From NCBI GenBank assembly GCA_009760855.2, contig WPIO01000091.1, forward strand, positions 248,001 to 312,000: 64,000 nucleotides of DNA, written 5' to 3'. The translations under genes and the position numbers were made by a program. Every line of letters starts with the position of its first letter. The stretch's first letter is position 1. Source of the stretch: Cristatella mucedo (taxonomy: Eukaryota; Bryozoa; Phylactolaemata; Cristatellidae). The notes below the pieces were generated by a model. It had not been told where the DNA came from. It saw only the letters and a list, made by a program, of their open reading frames with translations, and made no database searches. Positions 37,365-48,620 of this stretch are shown here, piece after piece.

Positions 37365-37535
37365 TCCTAGCTGATTAAACAGCCTCTTTTTGTATAGCGA
37401 CAGAAGAGCCTTTACGGCTACCACCACCGCTTGCAGTGGCGATAAAGAATCGCCCGCCGCAGGAATCGAACCCACGACCTTGGGACCGAGGTCATGAAAG
37501 TAACCGCCTTACCTGGTGTGCCATCACGGCGGGTC
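37365..37535 (-). mobile_element. SINE-1 copy, near full length
   Basis: Minus strand. Tail aacagcctctttttgtatag at 37379-37398, body gcctttacggctaccaccac, and the B-box complement ggaatcgaaccc at about 37462-37473. The head ends tgccatcacggcgg near 37520. Confidence 0.87.
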
Positions 37536-38224
37536 AGCACGGGAAGAAGTGATTACCTGCTCTGTTGATGTCATATCTAGGCTTTATCTGCAGCTGAGTG
37601 ATTTACTTTAAGAAAAACATAAAAATGACATCAGTGTATGCATGCATGGCTGTGGCAATGGTTTGCCAGTATACACAATCAGAGGTAGCCCACAATATTA
37701 CATAGAGCCTACTGAAAAGGTTTCAGTGGTTTTAACACCAAAGGGTCTGGCTAATTCGTTGGTAATAAACCAAACTTATAGGAAAACCTGTGCTGAAAAC
37801 ACCCTCTGATGCATACGTGATGTACCATTGATAAATGTAACCCTAATTAATCTATGAAATGTTATGGCCACATTACAGTTTCTGTTAGTCGCATAGTGTT
37901 CTGTTAGTCGCTTGTGTGCCTTAGGAAGACTGACAAGATCCCCATATCACGTGGTCCTCTTTAGTGCATCGGTGCCAGAACAAGTGTTGCTGTCAAAAAT
38001 GTTCAAAGTCAATACGACAGAATGCAGTTGATGAAACCAGACGAAATTCTTCATCACAACAATCACTCTTTGCCTGACCTTGTGTAGCGTCCCGATTTGT
38101 CATGCTCAAACAGACATGCTAGTTTCACAACCGAAGGTGACAAAAGTGTCATCACTTTTCGGTTCTAAGGGCTGGCTAGTAGCTGCTGAAAAGTGTCTAA
38201 AATCAAAAACGTTGGCAGTACTAT
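37536..38224. other. No recognisable feature
   Basis: No gene, RNA or repeat family recognised. A short direct repeat of 'gttctgttagtcgc' occurs near 37888 and 37899. Confidence 0.5.
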
Positions 38225-38277
38225 GTGCGAATGTATAATTCACTTGTATAGATAAAGTTTTATGTATAATTAGAATT

Positions 38278-38395
38278 TTATAAATAATGCATTAGGGCTC
38301 GAGCCCACGACCTCGGTCATCAAATGCAGGCACCTTTACCTCGATCGTTATAGACTAGCACCTTACCCCTAGGCCAAACAAGGCGAGCGATTTAG
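38278..38395 (-). mobile_element. SINE-2 head, degraded
   Basis: The B-box complement ggctcgagcccacgacctcg at 38296-38315 and A-box side ccttacccctaggccaaaca at 38362-38381 match the SINE-2 head. The LINE-A-like tail is not recognisable. Confidence 0.7.
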
Positions 38396-40015
38396 CAAAT
38401 ATATGTTCACATATACAACACACGTGCCCACACCCATGCATGCATGCAAACAAATCCAGTAAAGCCACAGCATACTTAGAACTGTAGCTGTACACGAAAG
38501 ATTTGCCAAATTTACAAATTTGCACTTCACATACATAATGCTAATTAATATACCTGGGTGAATGCACAAACAAAAGCACTTGCACAATCACGTACAGATG
38601 AGCGCTGACACACACACACACAATGTGCCAAAGTATTCGCGAACTCACACAAATTAACCTGTGCAATTGCTTCACATGTGCATGTGGAGACATCATAACA
38701 CACTCAACAAGCATAAGTGAATCAAACGTGGTCTAAGCGATCACACAAAAGCAGCTCCGACAAAATATCGGCCGAACTACCGGTTTTTGTCTTGGAAAGG
38801 CATGCTAATTTTTAGTGGACCCAGTAGTCGAGGTTCGCATAGTTGTTATCACTAAATCGAGCGAGACCATAGCAAACTATGAAAAAGTAGACTTTATATG
38901 CCCCTTGTTCAGCCATATCCGAAACATAATATCCTGAAGAAGATTGTAGTGCACATCGATCAGGTAAGTTGGATCAGCATAACCTTTCAGGTCACTTAAT
39001 ACATGCCTGCACATCACAAAATAAAGTACCTATGATATCAGCATAAGCTTATCATCCTGTGTACCAGGCTGTGCCATGCCCTAAACACAGTCATACACAC
39101 CTATACACAGTCTGTAGCACTACAAAATATGCCTCGGACTCACCCTATAGTCAATTATTGCTGGTTTTTACTTGTAAGTGAAGCATGACATCGCTGCATA
39201 CCATTTATATAAAGAAAAAGGTTTCATCGCCAAGTAATGTTCATCATCATTTAATGTCAAGACTAGATAGTGTACTCACTCATACCCTGCTTGTGGGGCT
39301 CTGAACAGCAGCATATCATGCAGTCGTGGTAAGGACCCTGGCTAACACCCACATGCTCACCGTAATAGACGTCACATCCACCAGCCCACAACACGATTGT
39401 AAACCGGAAGGTTCTTTAGGATAACTTACAAACCATTCTTGCTGTCCACAACATTGCAAAAATTTTATCAAAAGATGTCGATTAAGTTATTGTCTTACGA
39501 GCCGAGACAAAAGTGCAAAGACATGACATTATCTATCGAGACAGCGTTACTATTGATGGCTGAATCAAGCTGTAACGGTCGCATTCGGAATTGAAAAATA
39601 ATTCAACATTGCTAAAACGATAGTGCACACCCAAATGAGTCTGCTTCCATCCACACACTAGTAGATATAAACGCACAGAAAATTTGCGAAACCGTGCACA
39701 TACGAAAGTATATACTAATTGTGAAAGTGCAGGAATGTGTATGAACAAATATGTACAAGCCATACACTATCACAAGTACGTGCATGGCTAAGTCATCAGT
39801 GGTAGGTACAAGACATAGTCTTTGATCGGCTAGGCCTGGTTGTCCGAGTTAATGTCCAAAAATGGTCCGAAATGTCAAAGCTTTTGGAAATTTGCCTATT
39901 GAAAGACAAGCAAGTTGTAAATGCAATTCAAAGTTTTGGTGACTAGCAAATGATTGGAACACAGTAAATAAAATTACTTTTTAAGACCTATTTACACCGG
40001 AAGTAGTCATTGAAA
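38396..40015. other. No recognisable feature
   Basis: Only chance open frames of 70-76 codons, without motifs. CA-rich short runs near 38610. Confidence 0.5.
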
Positions 40016-40480
40016 TCGGCCAATTTAAGTGCGCCATGGCGGCGTTTTGCCGGCTAACTTTTCTCTAATGAATGCAGTGGTTTCTTAGTTAAACGGCAGT
40101 CAGCTAGCTATACCCACTACGCTTATAGTAGATATTTGATAGAAGCATTCACACAACAAACAGCGATTACAAACCAACCCTAACTGTTTGGGCCTAATGC
40201 TAACGAGGGCCACTAAGCAGTCACATGAATTCGCAGACTTGCTAGCAACCCCAGTCGCTGCGGCAGCATGTGTAGTTCGGCATGGAATATCGTTTACTAA
40301 CGCTCCCTTGTCCAGTGCACACGATAAAACTGTAAAGGCGATCTCTCGGAGGAAGAGGCGTGCCATGCCACGGTGTAGCCAACTGCCGAACGAGATCCGG
40401 TTCGTGTCTACACTCACGAAACCAAACGAGATGGTCGCATCACCCCCATCGTTTCTGACATTATAGTTACCAGTACAAAG
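40016..40480. promoter_or_regulatory. CpG-richer block with YY1-like motif; possible promoter
   Basis: The block starts with gcgccatggcggcg at 40031-40044, which resembles the YY1-type element found just downstream of many animal transcription starts, in plus orientation. The region is more CG-rich than its surroundings and holds open frames on both strands (134 codons minus at 40100-40504, 92 codons plus at 40188-40466). Neither resembles a known protein. It may be the 5' end of an unrecognised host gene or part of an LTR-like repeat. Confidence 0.35.
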
Positions 40481-40512
40481 AGCGTAAACAGGATCGAGAT
40501 ACACTCATAAGT

Positions 40513-40592
40513 AGGGGACTTTACTGAACTGTATTCGCACGAGCACAAAGTCACTTCGAGACTAGTTTAGTTCTACTCCGATACTCCAAGCA
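40513..40592. repeat. Repeat shared with 56868-56946 (same orientation)
   Basis: The block from ggggactttactgaactgta shares long stretches with 56868 onward (ggggattttactgaacttta, then attcgca, cacaaagtc, ctagtt and actcc). On the minus strand both copies carry an aataaa-like signal, as in an LTR. About 75% similar by eye. Confidence 0.65.
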
Positions 40593-40817
40593 AGCTCTCG
40601 TCGAGACAATCGTGGATTCACCGGACTCTGGAAATCGAGTTCGCAGCGCTTAATGCCTACACCTGCACCATGCGCTCATACACAAAAACCCAAAAGCGAA
40701 ATGCGAGCCTCTACTGCTATACGACCCTATTCGCTAGCGTTCTCCGAATTCTCCACTTGCACTTGCTCTTACTGTCCCGTGGCTGTCTATCGCTGGTGTG
40801 AACAGCCGGCTCATCTC

Positions 40818-40835
40818 CTTCGTTTTAAAACGAAG
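40818..40835. repeat. Perfect 18-bp palindrome
   Basis: cttcgttttaaaacgaag reads the same on both strands. It lies between the repeat at 40513 and the inverted-repeat element at 40932. Function unknown. Confidence 0.95.
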
Positions 40836-40930
40836 AAGTTGGTCGACAACTCGCATATGGAGGGTAGCGGCCTGAAGCAAGAGTTATCGACCTATTCTTA
40901 TATGGCTGACCAGGACAAAAGGGTAAAAGA

Positions 40931-41052
40931 GTAGTATGGTTTTGAACTTATGTAGCCTAGGGCTTGACCCTTGCACATCACCACCATCACTTGGTACGGT
41001 AGTCGCGTGCTCGCTCGAGTCCTTGTCTCCATAACGTTCAAAACCATACTAC
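40931..41052. mobile_element. Small inverted-repeat element, possible TA-flanked MITE
   Basis: The ends 40931-40947 and 41036-41052 are perfect 17-bp inverted repeats (gtagtatggttttgaac). Matching continues inward after one extra base (ttatg). TA occurs at both borders, as expected for a Tc1/mariner-type target duplication. No coding capacity. It could alternatively be part of the Polinton border. Confidence 0.65.
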
Positions 41053-41344
41053 CCTAATCAGTCCTGTTTACTTCGAGATGATTTTTGTTCTAATTATTCT
41101 ATTTTAATTTAAAGAAATTTTGTATAGTATATAACTGTCTCAGAAAAATGGTGATTGTTTGCAGAGGCAGGGTAAACAGTTTGGTGAGCACGCAGGACGT
41201 GTTCGAGAAGAGGTTAGAAAAAGAACAGGACTTCTTCCGAACTATCCTTTTTCAAAGACTAGTTGATATGCTTTAATAGATATTTGCGCACAATTCCTAA
41301 TACAAATGTAGAAATACCCTTTGTTAAGGAAGAGGTAAACAATG

Positions 41345-42127
41345 TTTTCAGCTTCATAACATTGCTAAAATTCGGGCTTGTTTAGATAAAGATACCACAT
41401 CTAAGTTGGTCCATGCATTCGTGACATCCCGTCTCGACTTCAGCAACTCACGGCTCACTGGCCTACCATCATGTGCGATCAGGCGATTGCAGCTGGTGCA
41501 AAACTCGGCAGCTAGACTTGTCTGTCGTGAGCGTCGCAGTTGCCACATTACTCCACTTCTCGCCGACCTGCACTGGCTACCAGTCAAGCAACGGATTGAC
41601 TTCAAGGTTTTGTCACTCACTTTTAGGTCCCTTCATTCTATGGCTCAAGCCTATCTGTCAGATATACTACCCCATGAGGCCAAGCATCGTACCACCCGCT
41701 TTTCGGAATCCAACAGTCTAGAAATACCTCGTACTAACCTTAAATCCTTTGGCGATCGTGCATTTAGTTCGTATGCTCCCAAAGCCTGGAACTCCCTCCT
41801 GACCTACGTCAGAACATCCCCTGACCTGACCACATTTAAAAGAAACCTAAAAACACACCTATTTAGGACAGCATTTAGTGGGTCCCTGTGATTCATTCTT
41901 GATGTGCTTATGCGTGCTGACACTGTGCATGCTGCCACTAACAACATTTGCATGCTGACCCTGTGCATGTCACCCCTAACCATATTATTCATTTCGTTTG
42001 TTTTTCAAGCATGATTTTACGTACCATTCAATTGCATTTCACTTTGCAGCCAATGTAAAGCGCCTAGAGAGAGATTAAGTTCTCTGAGGGCGCTTTATCA
42101 AGTGAATTATTATTATTATTATTATTA
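41345..42127 (+). mobile_element. LINE-A copy with (ATT)n tail, well preserved
   Basis: This is the best preserved LINE-A C-terminal region: an open frame of 161 codons at 41406-41891 reads through [59 protein letters not shown] and [18 protein letters not shown] to a stop. A 3' UTR of about 210 bases follows, ending gagggcgctttatcaagtga and ATT repeats (42107-42127). It is 5'-truncated within the thumb region (starts cttcataacattgctaaaat) and sits at the left edge of, or inside, the Polinton. Confidence 0.9.
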
Positions 42128-43033
42128 AGGACTGGTCATTTGAACGAGAAGCTTGCAGGTGAAAGAAGAATGAAGCGAAGGGTTCGTTTTTAGGCCGTGT
42201 TCCTTTTGATAGTAAGTTCATTGATTGTGAGTATGTAGATTGAGATAAAAATGAAATAGACTTTGATGGATTATTTGATAAAAGCAAGCCAAAATTTGAC
42301 GGTATTAATTACTGAATTACTTAAAATTAAAAGTGATTTAAAATTAAAATAGATGTTTCTCCGATTCTAGCTGCTGAGAACGGCTCTTTTAACTACTAAC
42401 CATTTGCCGGAGTAAGCAATGCAAAAATCAATAGAATTTCTGATGTTGCGAAATTAATTAGACTGAAACTTGTTTCTTTCAAGAAAAGATTCGAGGAATG
42501 GTTTGAGAAAGGATAAAGTTATAGTTGAGTAGGCGTTAATGTTGTATACGGAAAGATTACTTATTTCAGACATTGTTTTGGAGGGAGTTAGTTACCAATG
42601 CCAGTTGGATTAGAAAAGAAGAGATATACTGTGAATATAAGGAACGAGTCTGATAATTGCTGTTCTTTATGGTGCGTATTAAGAATTTTACACTGGAGAG
42701 ATAATCTTCCAGAATCAATTGTTGACCAAAATGTAGTACTATTTGAGAGATACTCTAATTTAATACCTAAATTAGAAGAGGGTTTTGTCGTAAGGCCCGG
42801 TCACCCTTCTCTAGCATTAAGTGTTAGTGATATTCCTATCTTAGCATAACTATTTAATATTTCTATAAACGTTTGCGAGTATGGTAATAGAAGTCTAAGT
42901 CCTCTAGTAGTTATTGATCAAGAAAAAGAGAAACACTTAAACCTTTTACGCTTTAGTAATAAAGAGAAGACAACTCGCATTATGTTATCATTAGAAACTT
43001 TAATGGTATGTGCAGAAGTTCAAAGGGATATGG

Positions 43034-43480
43034 TGTGAGGGAACACGACTCTTGCAGGGTGGAAGCACTGGGCGGAGACTTTGCGAGGGCTCAGACTGCC
43101 TAAGCAGCCGAAAGCTCACGAGCGGGTGGAAGGGCAGACGATGACTCTGCAGATGACTCGGCAGTCCTGCCCAAATCCATGCATTGGCGGCATCTGTGGG
43201 GACATCCATCTACCGCAAACTGTCGCCAGGTGTCGGACGGGTTCGGAACAAGCAATGGTCCACAGTGCGAAAAACAATGCACGAATGGAATATAAGGGCT
43301 GCCGAAGGAGGGCAACGGGAGGGGAGGGCGAGATCTCTCGACGCCGGCAGCCGTCTAATGTGTGTAGACTGAGCTTGGCCGGCGTAGTTTTGGAATAAAG
43401 GTTTTGGTGTTGGAGCCAGCAGACTTGTTGCTTGGTTACGCTACCCAGCCCGACGAGAGGTCGTGTGGGGGGCTGTCACA
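43034..43480 (+). mobile_element. Solo LTR of an LTR retrotransposon
   Basis: A 447-bp GC-rich block begins tgtgagggaac and ends ggctgtcaca, with TGTGA/TCACA ends. It is flanked on both sides by the 5-bp target duplication tatgg (43029-43033 and 43481-43485). A polyadenylation signal aataaa lies at 43394-43399, so the LTR points right. The clean duplication shows one insertion followed by LTR-LTR recombination. A Ty3/gypsy origin is likely from the 5-bp duplication. No copy was seen elsewhere in the window. Confidence 0.93.
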
Positions 43481-45367
43481 TATGGTATACAATTAACTTG
43501 TAAAAGATGTTTATATAGATTTTATTCTCAAGATAAATTGGGCTCGCATATTAAAGTTTGCAAGAGAGGAAATAATGGCAAGTCAAGAAAAAAAATGCCA
43601 AAAGGAAGAGATCGAAAAGACGAAACAAGCAATCTTTTTTATTTTAGAGACTTAAAATTTTTTATGGCGTCCTAATGTTGCTTCTGCTGACTTTGAATGC
43701 CTGTTGACTAATGTAATAAAATGGACAAAAAAGATACTAGCATACCAGAGGAATCATTCCAAAAAAACACACACCTTACTCAAGATTATATACCATAATT
43801 GATTACAATGCCAATATTAGAAGTTTTAAATTTTTTTAACGGTAAAAATAATTTTAGAGATTTACTAAAGAGTTTGCTAAATGGAGTCGATTCCATACAG
43901 AAAGAGTTACAAGAAATTCTTCCTAAATAAGATAAATTTGATTATAGTACTATGACAGAAGATGAGAATCAAAAGTTTAGTTCTACTCCTACTTGTAACA
44001 TTGGTAATTTGGGCTTAGGCAACGATAAAGTTATAGATCATTGTCACCTTACAGGAAAGTATCGTGTAGCAGCTCATGCTAAATTTAATCTAAATGTCAG
44101 TATAATTGCAGACAAATTTAAATTACCTGCTTTTATTCATAATTTAGAAGGTAATGATGCTAATTTATTATTATAAAAGTTTCAAGATTTCAGATTAAAA
44201 AAGAATGTAATAGGAAACGATATGGAAAAATATGCCAATATAGAAATTGGTTCATCGAGTTTTTGAGATTCGCTTTAGATATTCAATTAGGGATTAGCAG
44301 GTTTAGTTAAGAACGTTGTTAAATCTGGTAAAACTTTGGAACATGCTAGAAAATACTTTCCCATGTTAACAGAAGAAGAATTTGAGCTTTTAACAGAACA
44401 AGAGATTTTCCTTGTGAGTATGTTGATTCATTCTCCAACTTAGAAGAAAGAAGACTACCAGGCAGATAGTGTTTCTATCACACGACGACTGCATTCGAAA
44501 AAAAGGAGAATGAAAGAGGTCTGAAGGTTTTAATGAAAAAAAATAGATCCAACTAGAAAAGATACTTTATAAAAGTATAGTGATATTTATCTCACTGTGA
44601 ATTTTTTTAATTAGCCAATGTTATCCAACATTTTAGACATTTATCAAAGAAAATTGATGGTCTTTATCCAGCGAATTTCTTTACTGCTCTTGGATTAACT
44701 TGGTGTTGGAACTTTAAGGTTAGATTTATTACCAAGTTTTGAACGTTTTGACTTCGTGCTATCAGAGATGAAATAGCAAAAGCTTCTTATCGTCACGTTA
44801 AGGCTACTAATGAAATGGCTTCTAATTTTGACGAGACAAAAGAGAAGAGTCGGTTACCTTTTGTAAATGCTAGTTCTCTTTATGCAACAGCAATGAAACA
44901 ATGTTTACCAATAGGTAATCTTTAATTTTGGATCAGAAACAAGTTTAATCTTTTGCAAAGAAAGAAATATTAGATATGCAAGAGAATGCTGATGTTGGTT
45001 ATGCTTTTGAGGTTGATATGTTTTGTTCAAAAGATTTACATGGTGTATATTCCGATTATCCTCTTTTACCTATTAGGAGGAAAGTTGAAACCGAAGAGTA
45101 TTCAAGAATCAAGAAAGTACTTCAGTGAAAGATAAAGAATAAATGAATCGATTACGAAAGTAAAATAGAGAAGCTAATTGTTGATTTAGAACCAAAGGTA
45201 TGTAATTCGTTATGAAAATTTAAAACTTGCTTTGGATAGGGGTTGTGATTTAAAGAAAGTGCGTAGAGTAATGAGCTTTTCTCAGAGAAATTGGCTCAAT
45301 GGCTCTATACTTAACACAATCTAAAAAGAAAGAAGCCAAAAATAATTTTTAAAAGGAATATGATAGC

Positions 45368-46058
45368 AATAATAATAATAAAATTGCACTTGATAAAGCG
45401 CCCTCGGAGAACTCAATCTCTTTCTAGGTGCCTTGCATTTGCTGCAAAGGGAAACACGATTGAATGGCGAGTAATATCATGCTTGATCAACAACATGAAT
45501 AACATGGTCAGGGGTAATATGCACAGGGTCAGCAAGCAAGGGTGGTTAGTGGCAGCATGCACAGTGTCAGCACGCATAAGCACATGAAGGATGAATCACA
45601 GGGACACACTAAATGCTGTCCTAAATAGGTGTGTTTTAAGTTCTTTTTAAATGTGGTCAAGTCAGGGGATGTTCTGACGCAAGTCGGGAATAAGTTCCTG
45701 GCTTTGGGACCGTACGAATTAAATACACGGTCTGCAAAGGATTTGAAGTTTGTGCGAGGCATTGGTAAACTGTTGAATTGTGAAAAGTGGGTGGTACGAT
45801 GCTTGGCCTGGAGGGGAGTAGATGTGAGAGATAGGCTGGAGCCAAAGAATGAAGTGATCTAAAAGTGAGCTGTAAAATTTTGCAGTCGATCCGTTGCTTG
45901 ACTGGTAGCCAGTGCAGGTCGGAGCGAAGTGGTGTGATGTGGCAACTGCAACACTCAAGACAGACAAGCCTAGCTGCGGATTTGTGCACCAGCTGTATTC
46001 GCCTGATAGCACATGCCGGTAGGCCAGCGAGAAGTGAGTTACAGAAGTCAAGATTGTA
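45368..46058 (-). mobile_element. LINE-A copy inserted in the polymerase remnant
   Basis: Minus strand. The plus-strand AAT run at 45368-45380 is the complement of the tail. The 3' UTR follows, then C-terminal coding pieces: [60 protein letters not shown] and KSAARLVCLE. It sits between the palm region and the C-terminal region of the Polinton polymerase. 5'-truncated and frameshifted. Confidence 0.88.
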
Positions 46059-46379
46059 CTTGATAAAATGATTTTCTTAAGGCCTAAACTTTATTCTATG
46101 CAGATTACCATTGCAAAAAAGAAAGGATTATAAGTTAAGTCATCAGCAAAGAAAGCAAAGGATACTAAAAAAGATGTAGCAAAGAAATGTTTGTCTCATT
46201 CTGATTTCTTTGGTTGTCTTAGAACGAGCTTTGATGTATATTGTATGCAATCTATATTACAAACAAGAAACCAAATGCATACTATCATACAGCCTAAGAA
46301 AGCGCTGTCTGCTTTTGACTCAAAACGATACTGGCTAAACTGTGGAATTCACTCTCTGGCTTATGTTCGTTAGAGAATA

Positions 46380-48400
46380 ACAAGAGTGTTGGAAAATCTT
46401 CTGATTGTAAATAATCTTACTTAGAAATTAAAACAAATATTATATAAATCAGTGAATTAAAAATTGAAGTTGAAATTTGAGCTGAGACAGAACTTGTAAT
46501 CAAGGATGACACTGGTGAAAATGAAGAAACTTAATATTAAGATGACAAAAATGATGACCTGATTACAATCCAGAGGATGAGGAGACTGAAACAGAAGCTT
46601 ATCAAGAAACTGAAACTGAAGATGATCAATAAGGTTTTGAACAACCCTTTTGCTTTGAAAAGAAGTAGAATATCATTATTTGAATGGAGAAATTGAATTA
46701 TACAAAATTAGTATTCATATAGAAATTGATGTTTCAAGAATTCGTAGTCGTGAGCAATCTAGAAATATCGCATTACAGATTTTTCTATAAAAACTTAAAA
46801 GAGTTGATCAGAGAATTGTTCAGCTTTCACTGGATAAACTTATTCCTGATTTAGATAGTTCGTTTACTAGTATTCTTTAAAAAATCTTTGAGGCATGTGA
46901 CAAACTAATGGAATGTCCAGACAAGATTAATGCAATGTTGTCAGAAGCAAATAAGAAATCGAAGTCCTCAAGATCAAAACCTGGCTTTCAAATTATTACT
47001 TCAATTTAATTTTGTTAATATTTTTAAGTAAGTATAGCAGAATGACAAAATTATGACACAAGATATCTCTGATCCTAATCTTGCTACATCTGCCATTCTT
47101 CTAAAACCTTATGTATAGTATCTTTTAAATCTAGAATGACAGCCTATGATGTGCAAACACTTGATTCCGATATCTCAGTGTTGACAGACAATGCAGTAAA
47201 TAAATTTATTTAGATGAATGTGACGCAGAAGTACAAACACTAATTAGCTCTGAAATTACCCAAGGTACCCCTGATGTAGAATCTACTGTCAGAGCGAAGG
47301 TTGGCGATTTTCTAGATACTCCTAGTGAAATTTCTGGTTATACTACATGGATTGCTACTTAACTACCAAGTTTATTAACAGTTATCTCTGGTTTATCAGT
47401 AATTTGACCCGATATCTCTGGTATTGTTAAATATGGCTGTCATGCAATCCTGCCTGAGTTATCTGACGGAACAAGTGCTAGACAAAAGAAACAATAGCTT
47501 CTATTGCTGGAACTACAGTAGTTGCACCGTCTTTGACTACAGCTACTACTGCTTCATCTTCAACTGCAACAACTGATCCTACTGTTTCGTCTGCAACTAC
47601 AATAACTCATCCTACTGCTTCATCTTCGATTGCAGCATCTGATCCTAATGCTTCACCTTCAACTGCAACAACAACTACTGCAGAATAAAATATAAATCAA
47701 TACTATAGAAATAGTTTCAATAGAAACAAGACGACCTTGCTGAACCAAGAAACGATTTGGGCTTGGCGAGGTTCAAGGGCAAAAATACTCAAATTTAAAG
47801 ATTTGCTCGTTTTCTATGTGACGCATTGAAGACATTAGGAGATTTTTGTTAGAATCTCCAAGATTAGTGCTAAAATTCGAAGCTATAAGAATTCCTTATT
47901 CTGATCCAGAGATTTCATGCATCATTGCAAAAGTTCGGATGGTTCTGCTTTCTCAGTGTCTCAGATTTAAAAATGGATACTATAAACAATTTAAAGTTAG
48001 AATCATACTTTAAAAACAATTAAACAATCAAGTGAATTAAAAAGGCATTAGGCGCAAGACAGATTTCTAGTTTATCAACATAATTTACACAGCAATGTAT
48101 AGGCTGGAAAGTTTAGTCAAATATTGGGAAGTCAAGTGAATTCATTTGTGAAAATACAACTCCGGTTAGCGATCCTATTTTAATTACATCTAGATAGCTT
48201 GGAGTTACAAAACCACGTGGATAGCTTAAAACAAGATAGGAACATTGAAGTTAATAGCTTTATATATTGTCGGTGTGTTTGAAACAATAAGGTTTGTTAT
48301 AGAATTGCTTAATAGTAGCGTGTTGTTATTTTCTGTATCATATTATTTAATAGAGATTAAGGTAGAAGAAATAAATCCTGGTGAATAAAATTTATGATAG
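46380..48400 (+). pseudogene. Polinton remnants of unknown function, including a Ser/Thr/Ala-rich stretch
   Basis: Plus-strand fragments follow the polymerase. They include a charged piece with RIRSREQSRNIALQI (about 46740), a piece starting MTAYDVQTLDSDISVLTDNA (about 47135), and a low-complexity Thr/Ser/Ala stretch at about 47520-47690 made of near-repeats of catcttcaactgcaacaac. Base composition fits the element. I recognise no domain. Broken. Confidence 0.5.
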
Positions 48401-48620
48401 TAGTTTCGAACTATCACTTTTTTATCATCCTTTGTATAACGTGTAACAGACGCAGTTACTATTTGATAAGACATCCTGTTTCTGTTATCATTCTTCTTTT
48501 GAAAATATGCTTTGGGAGTTGGTTTATTTGTATATAGCTATTTGAATTACTAGTAAAAAGTCACATACCCAATAGCAGCTCTGTTGATATCAGTTATTTT
48601 TAATGATATTTTTGAAAAAA

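Larger units (their letters stand above)
42598..46375 (+). pseudogene. Polinton protein-primed DNA polymerase B (fossil)
   Basis: Fragments in the family's order match the Polinton/adintovirus DNA polymerase. LEKKRYTVNIRNESDN begins at about 42607, in the N-terminal region. A Cys-rich LTCKRCLYRFYSQDKL stretch lies at about 43496. A DHCHLTGKYR motif lies at 44036-44065, followed by FIHNLEGNDANLL. A palm-region NASSLYATAMKQCLP lies near 44866, and the C-terminal SKRYWLNCGIHSLAYVR ends near 46373. This enzyme replicates the element from a protein-bound end. It is now broken many times, and is split by a solo LTR (43034-43480) and a LINE-A copy (45368-46058). Confidence 0.92.

Noticed and set aside
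40100-40504. 134-codon minus-strand frame as a protein gene
   Set aside because: No family resemblance, and an equally open frame lies on the other strand in the same GC-richer block. Kept only as a possible promoter region.
43081-43398. 105-codon frame within the Polinton as an extra gene
   Set aside because: It lies wholly inside the solo LTR, whose GC-rich sequence leaves several frames open.
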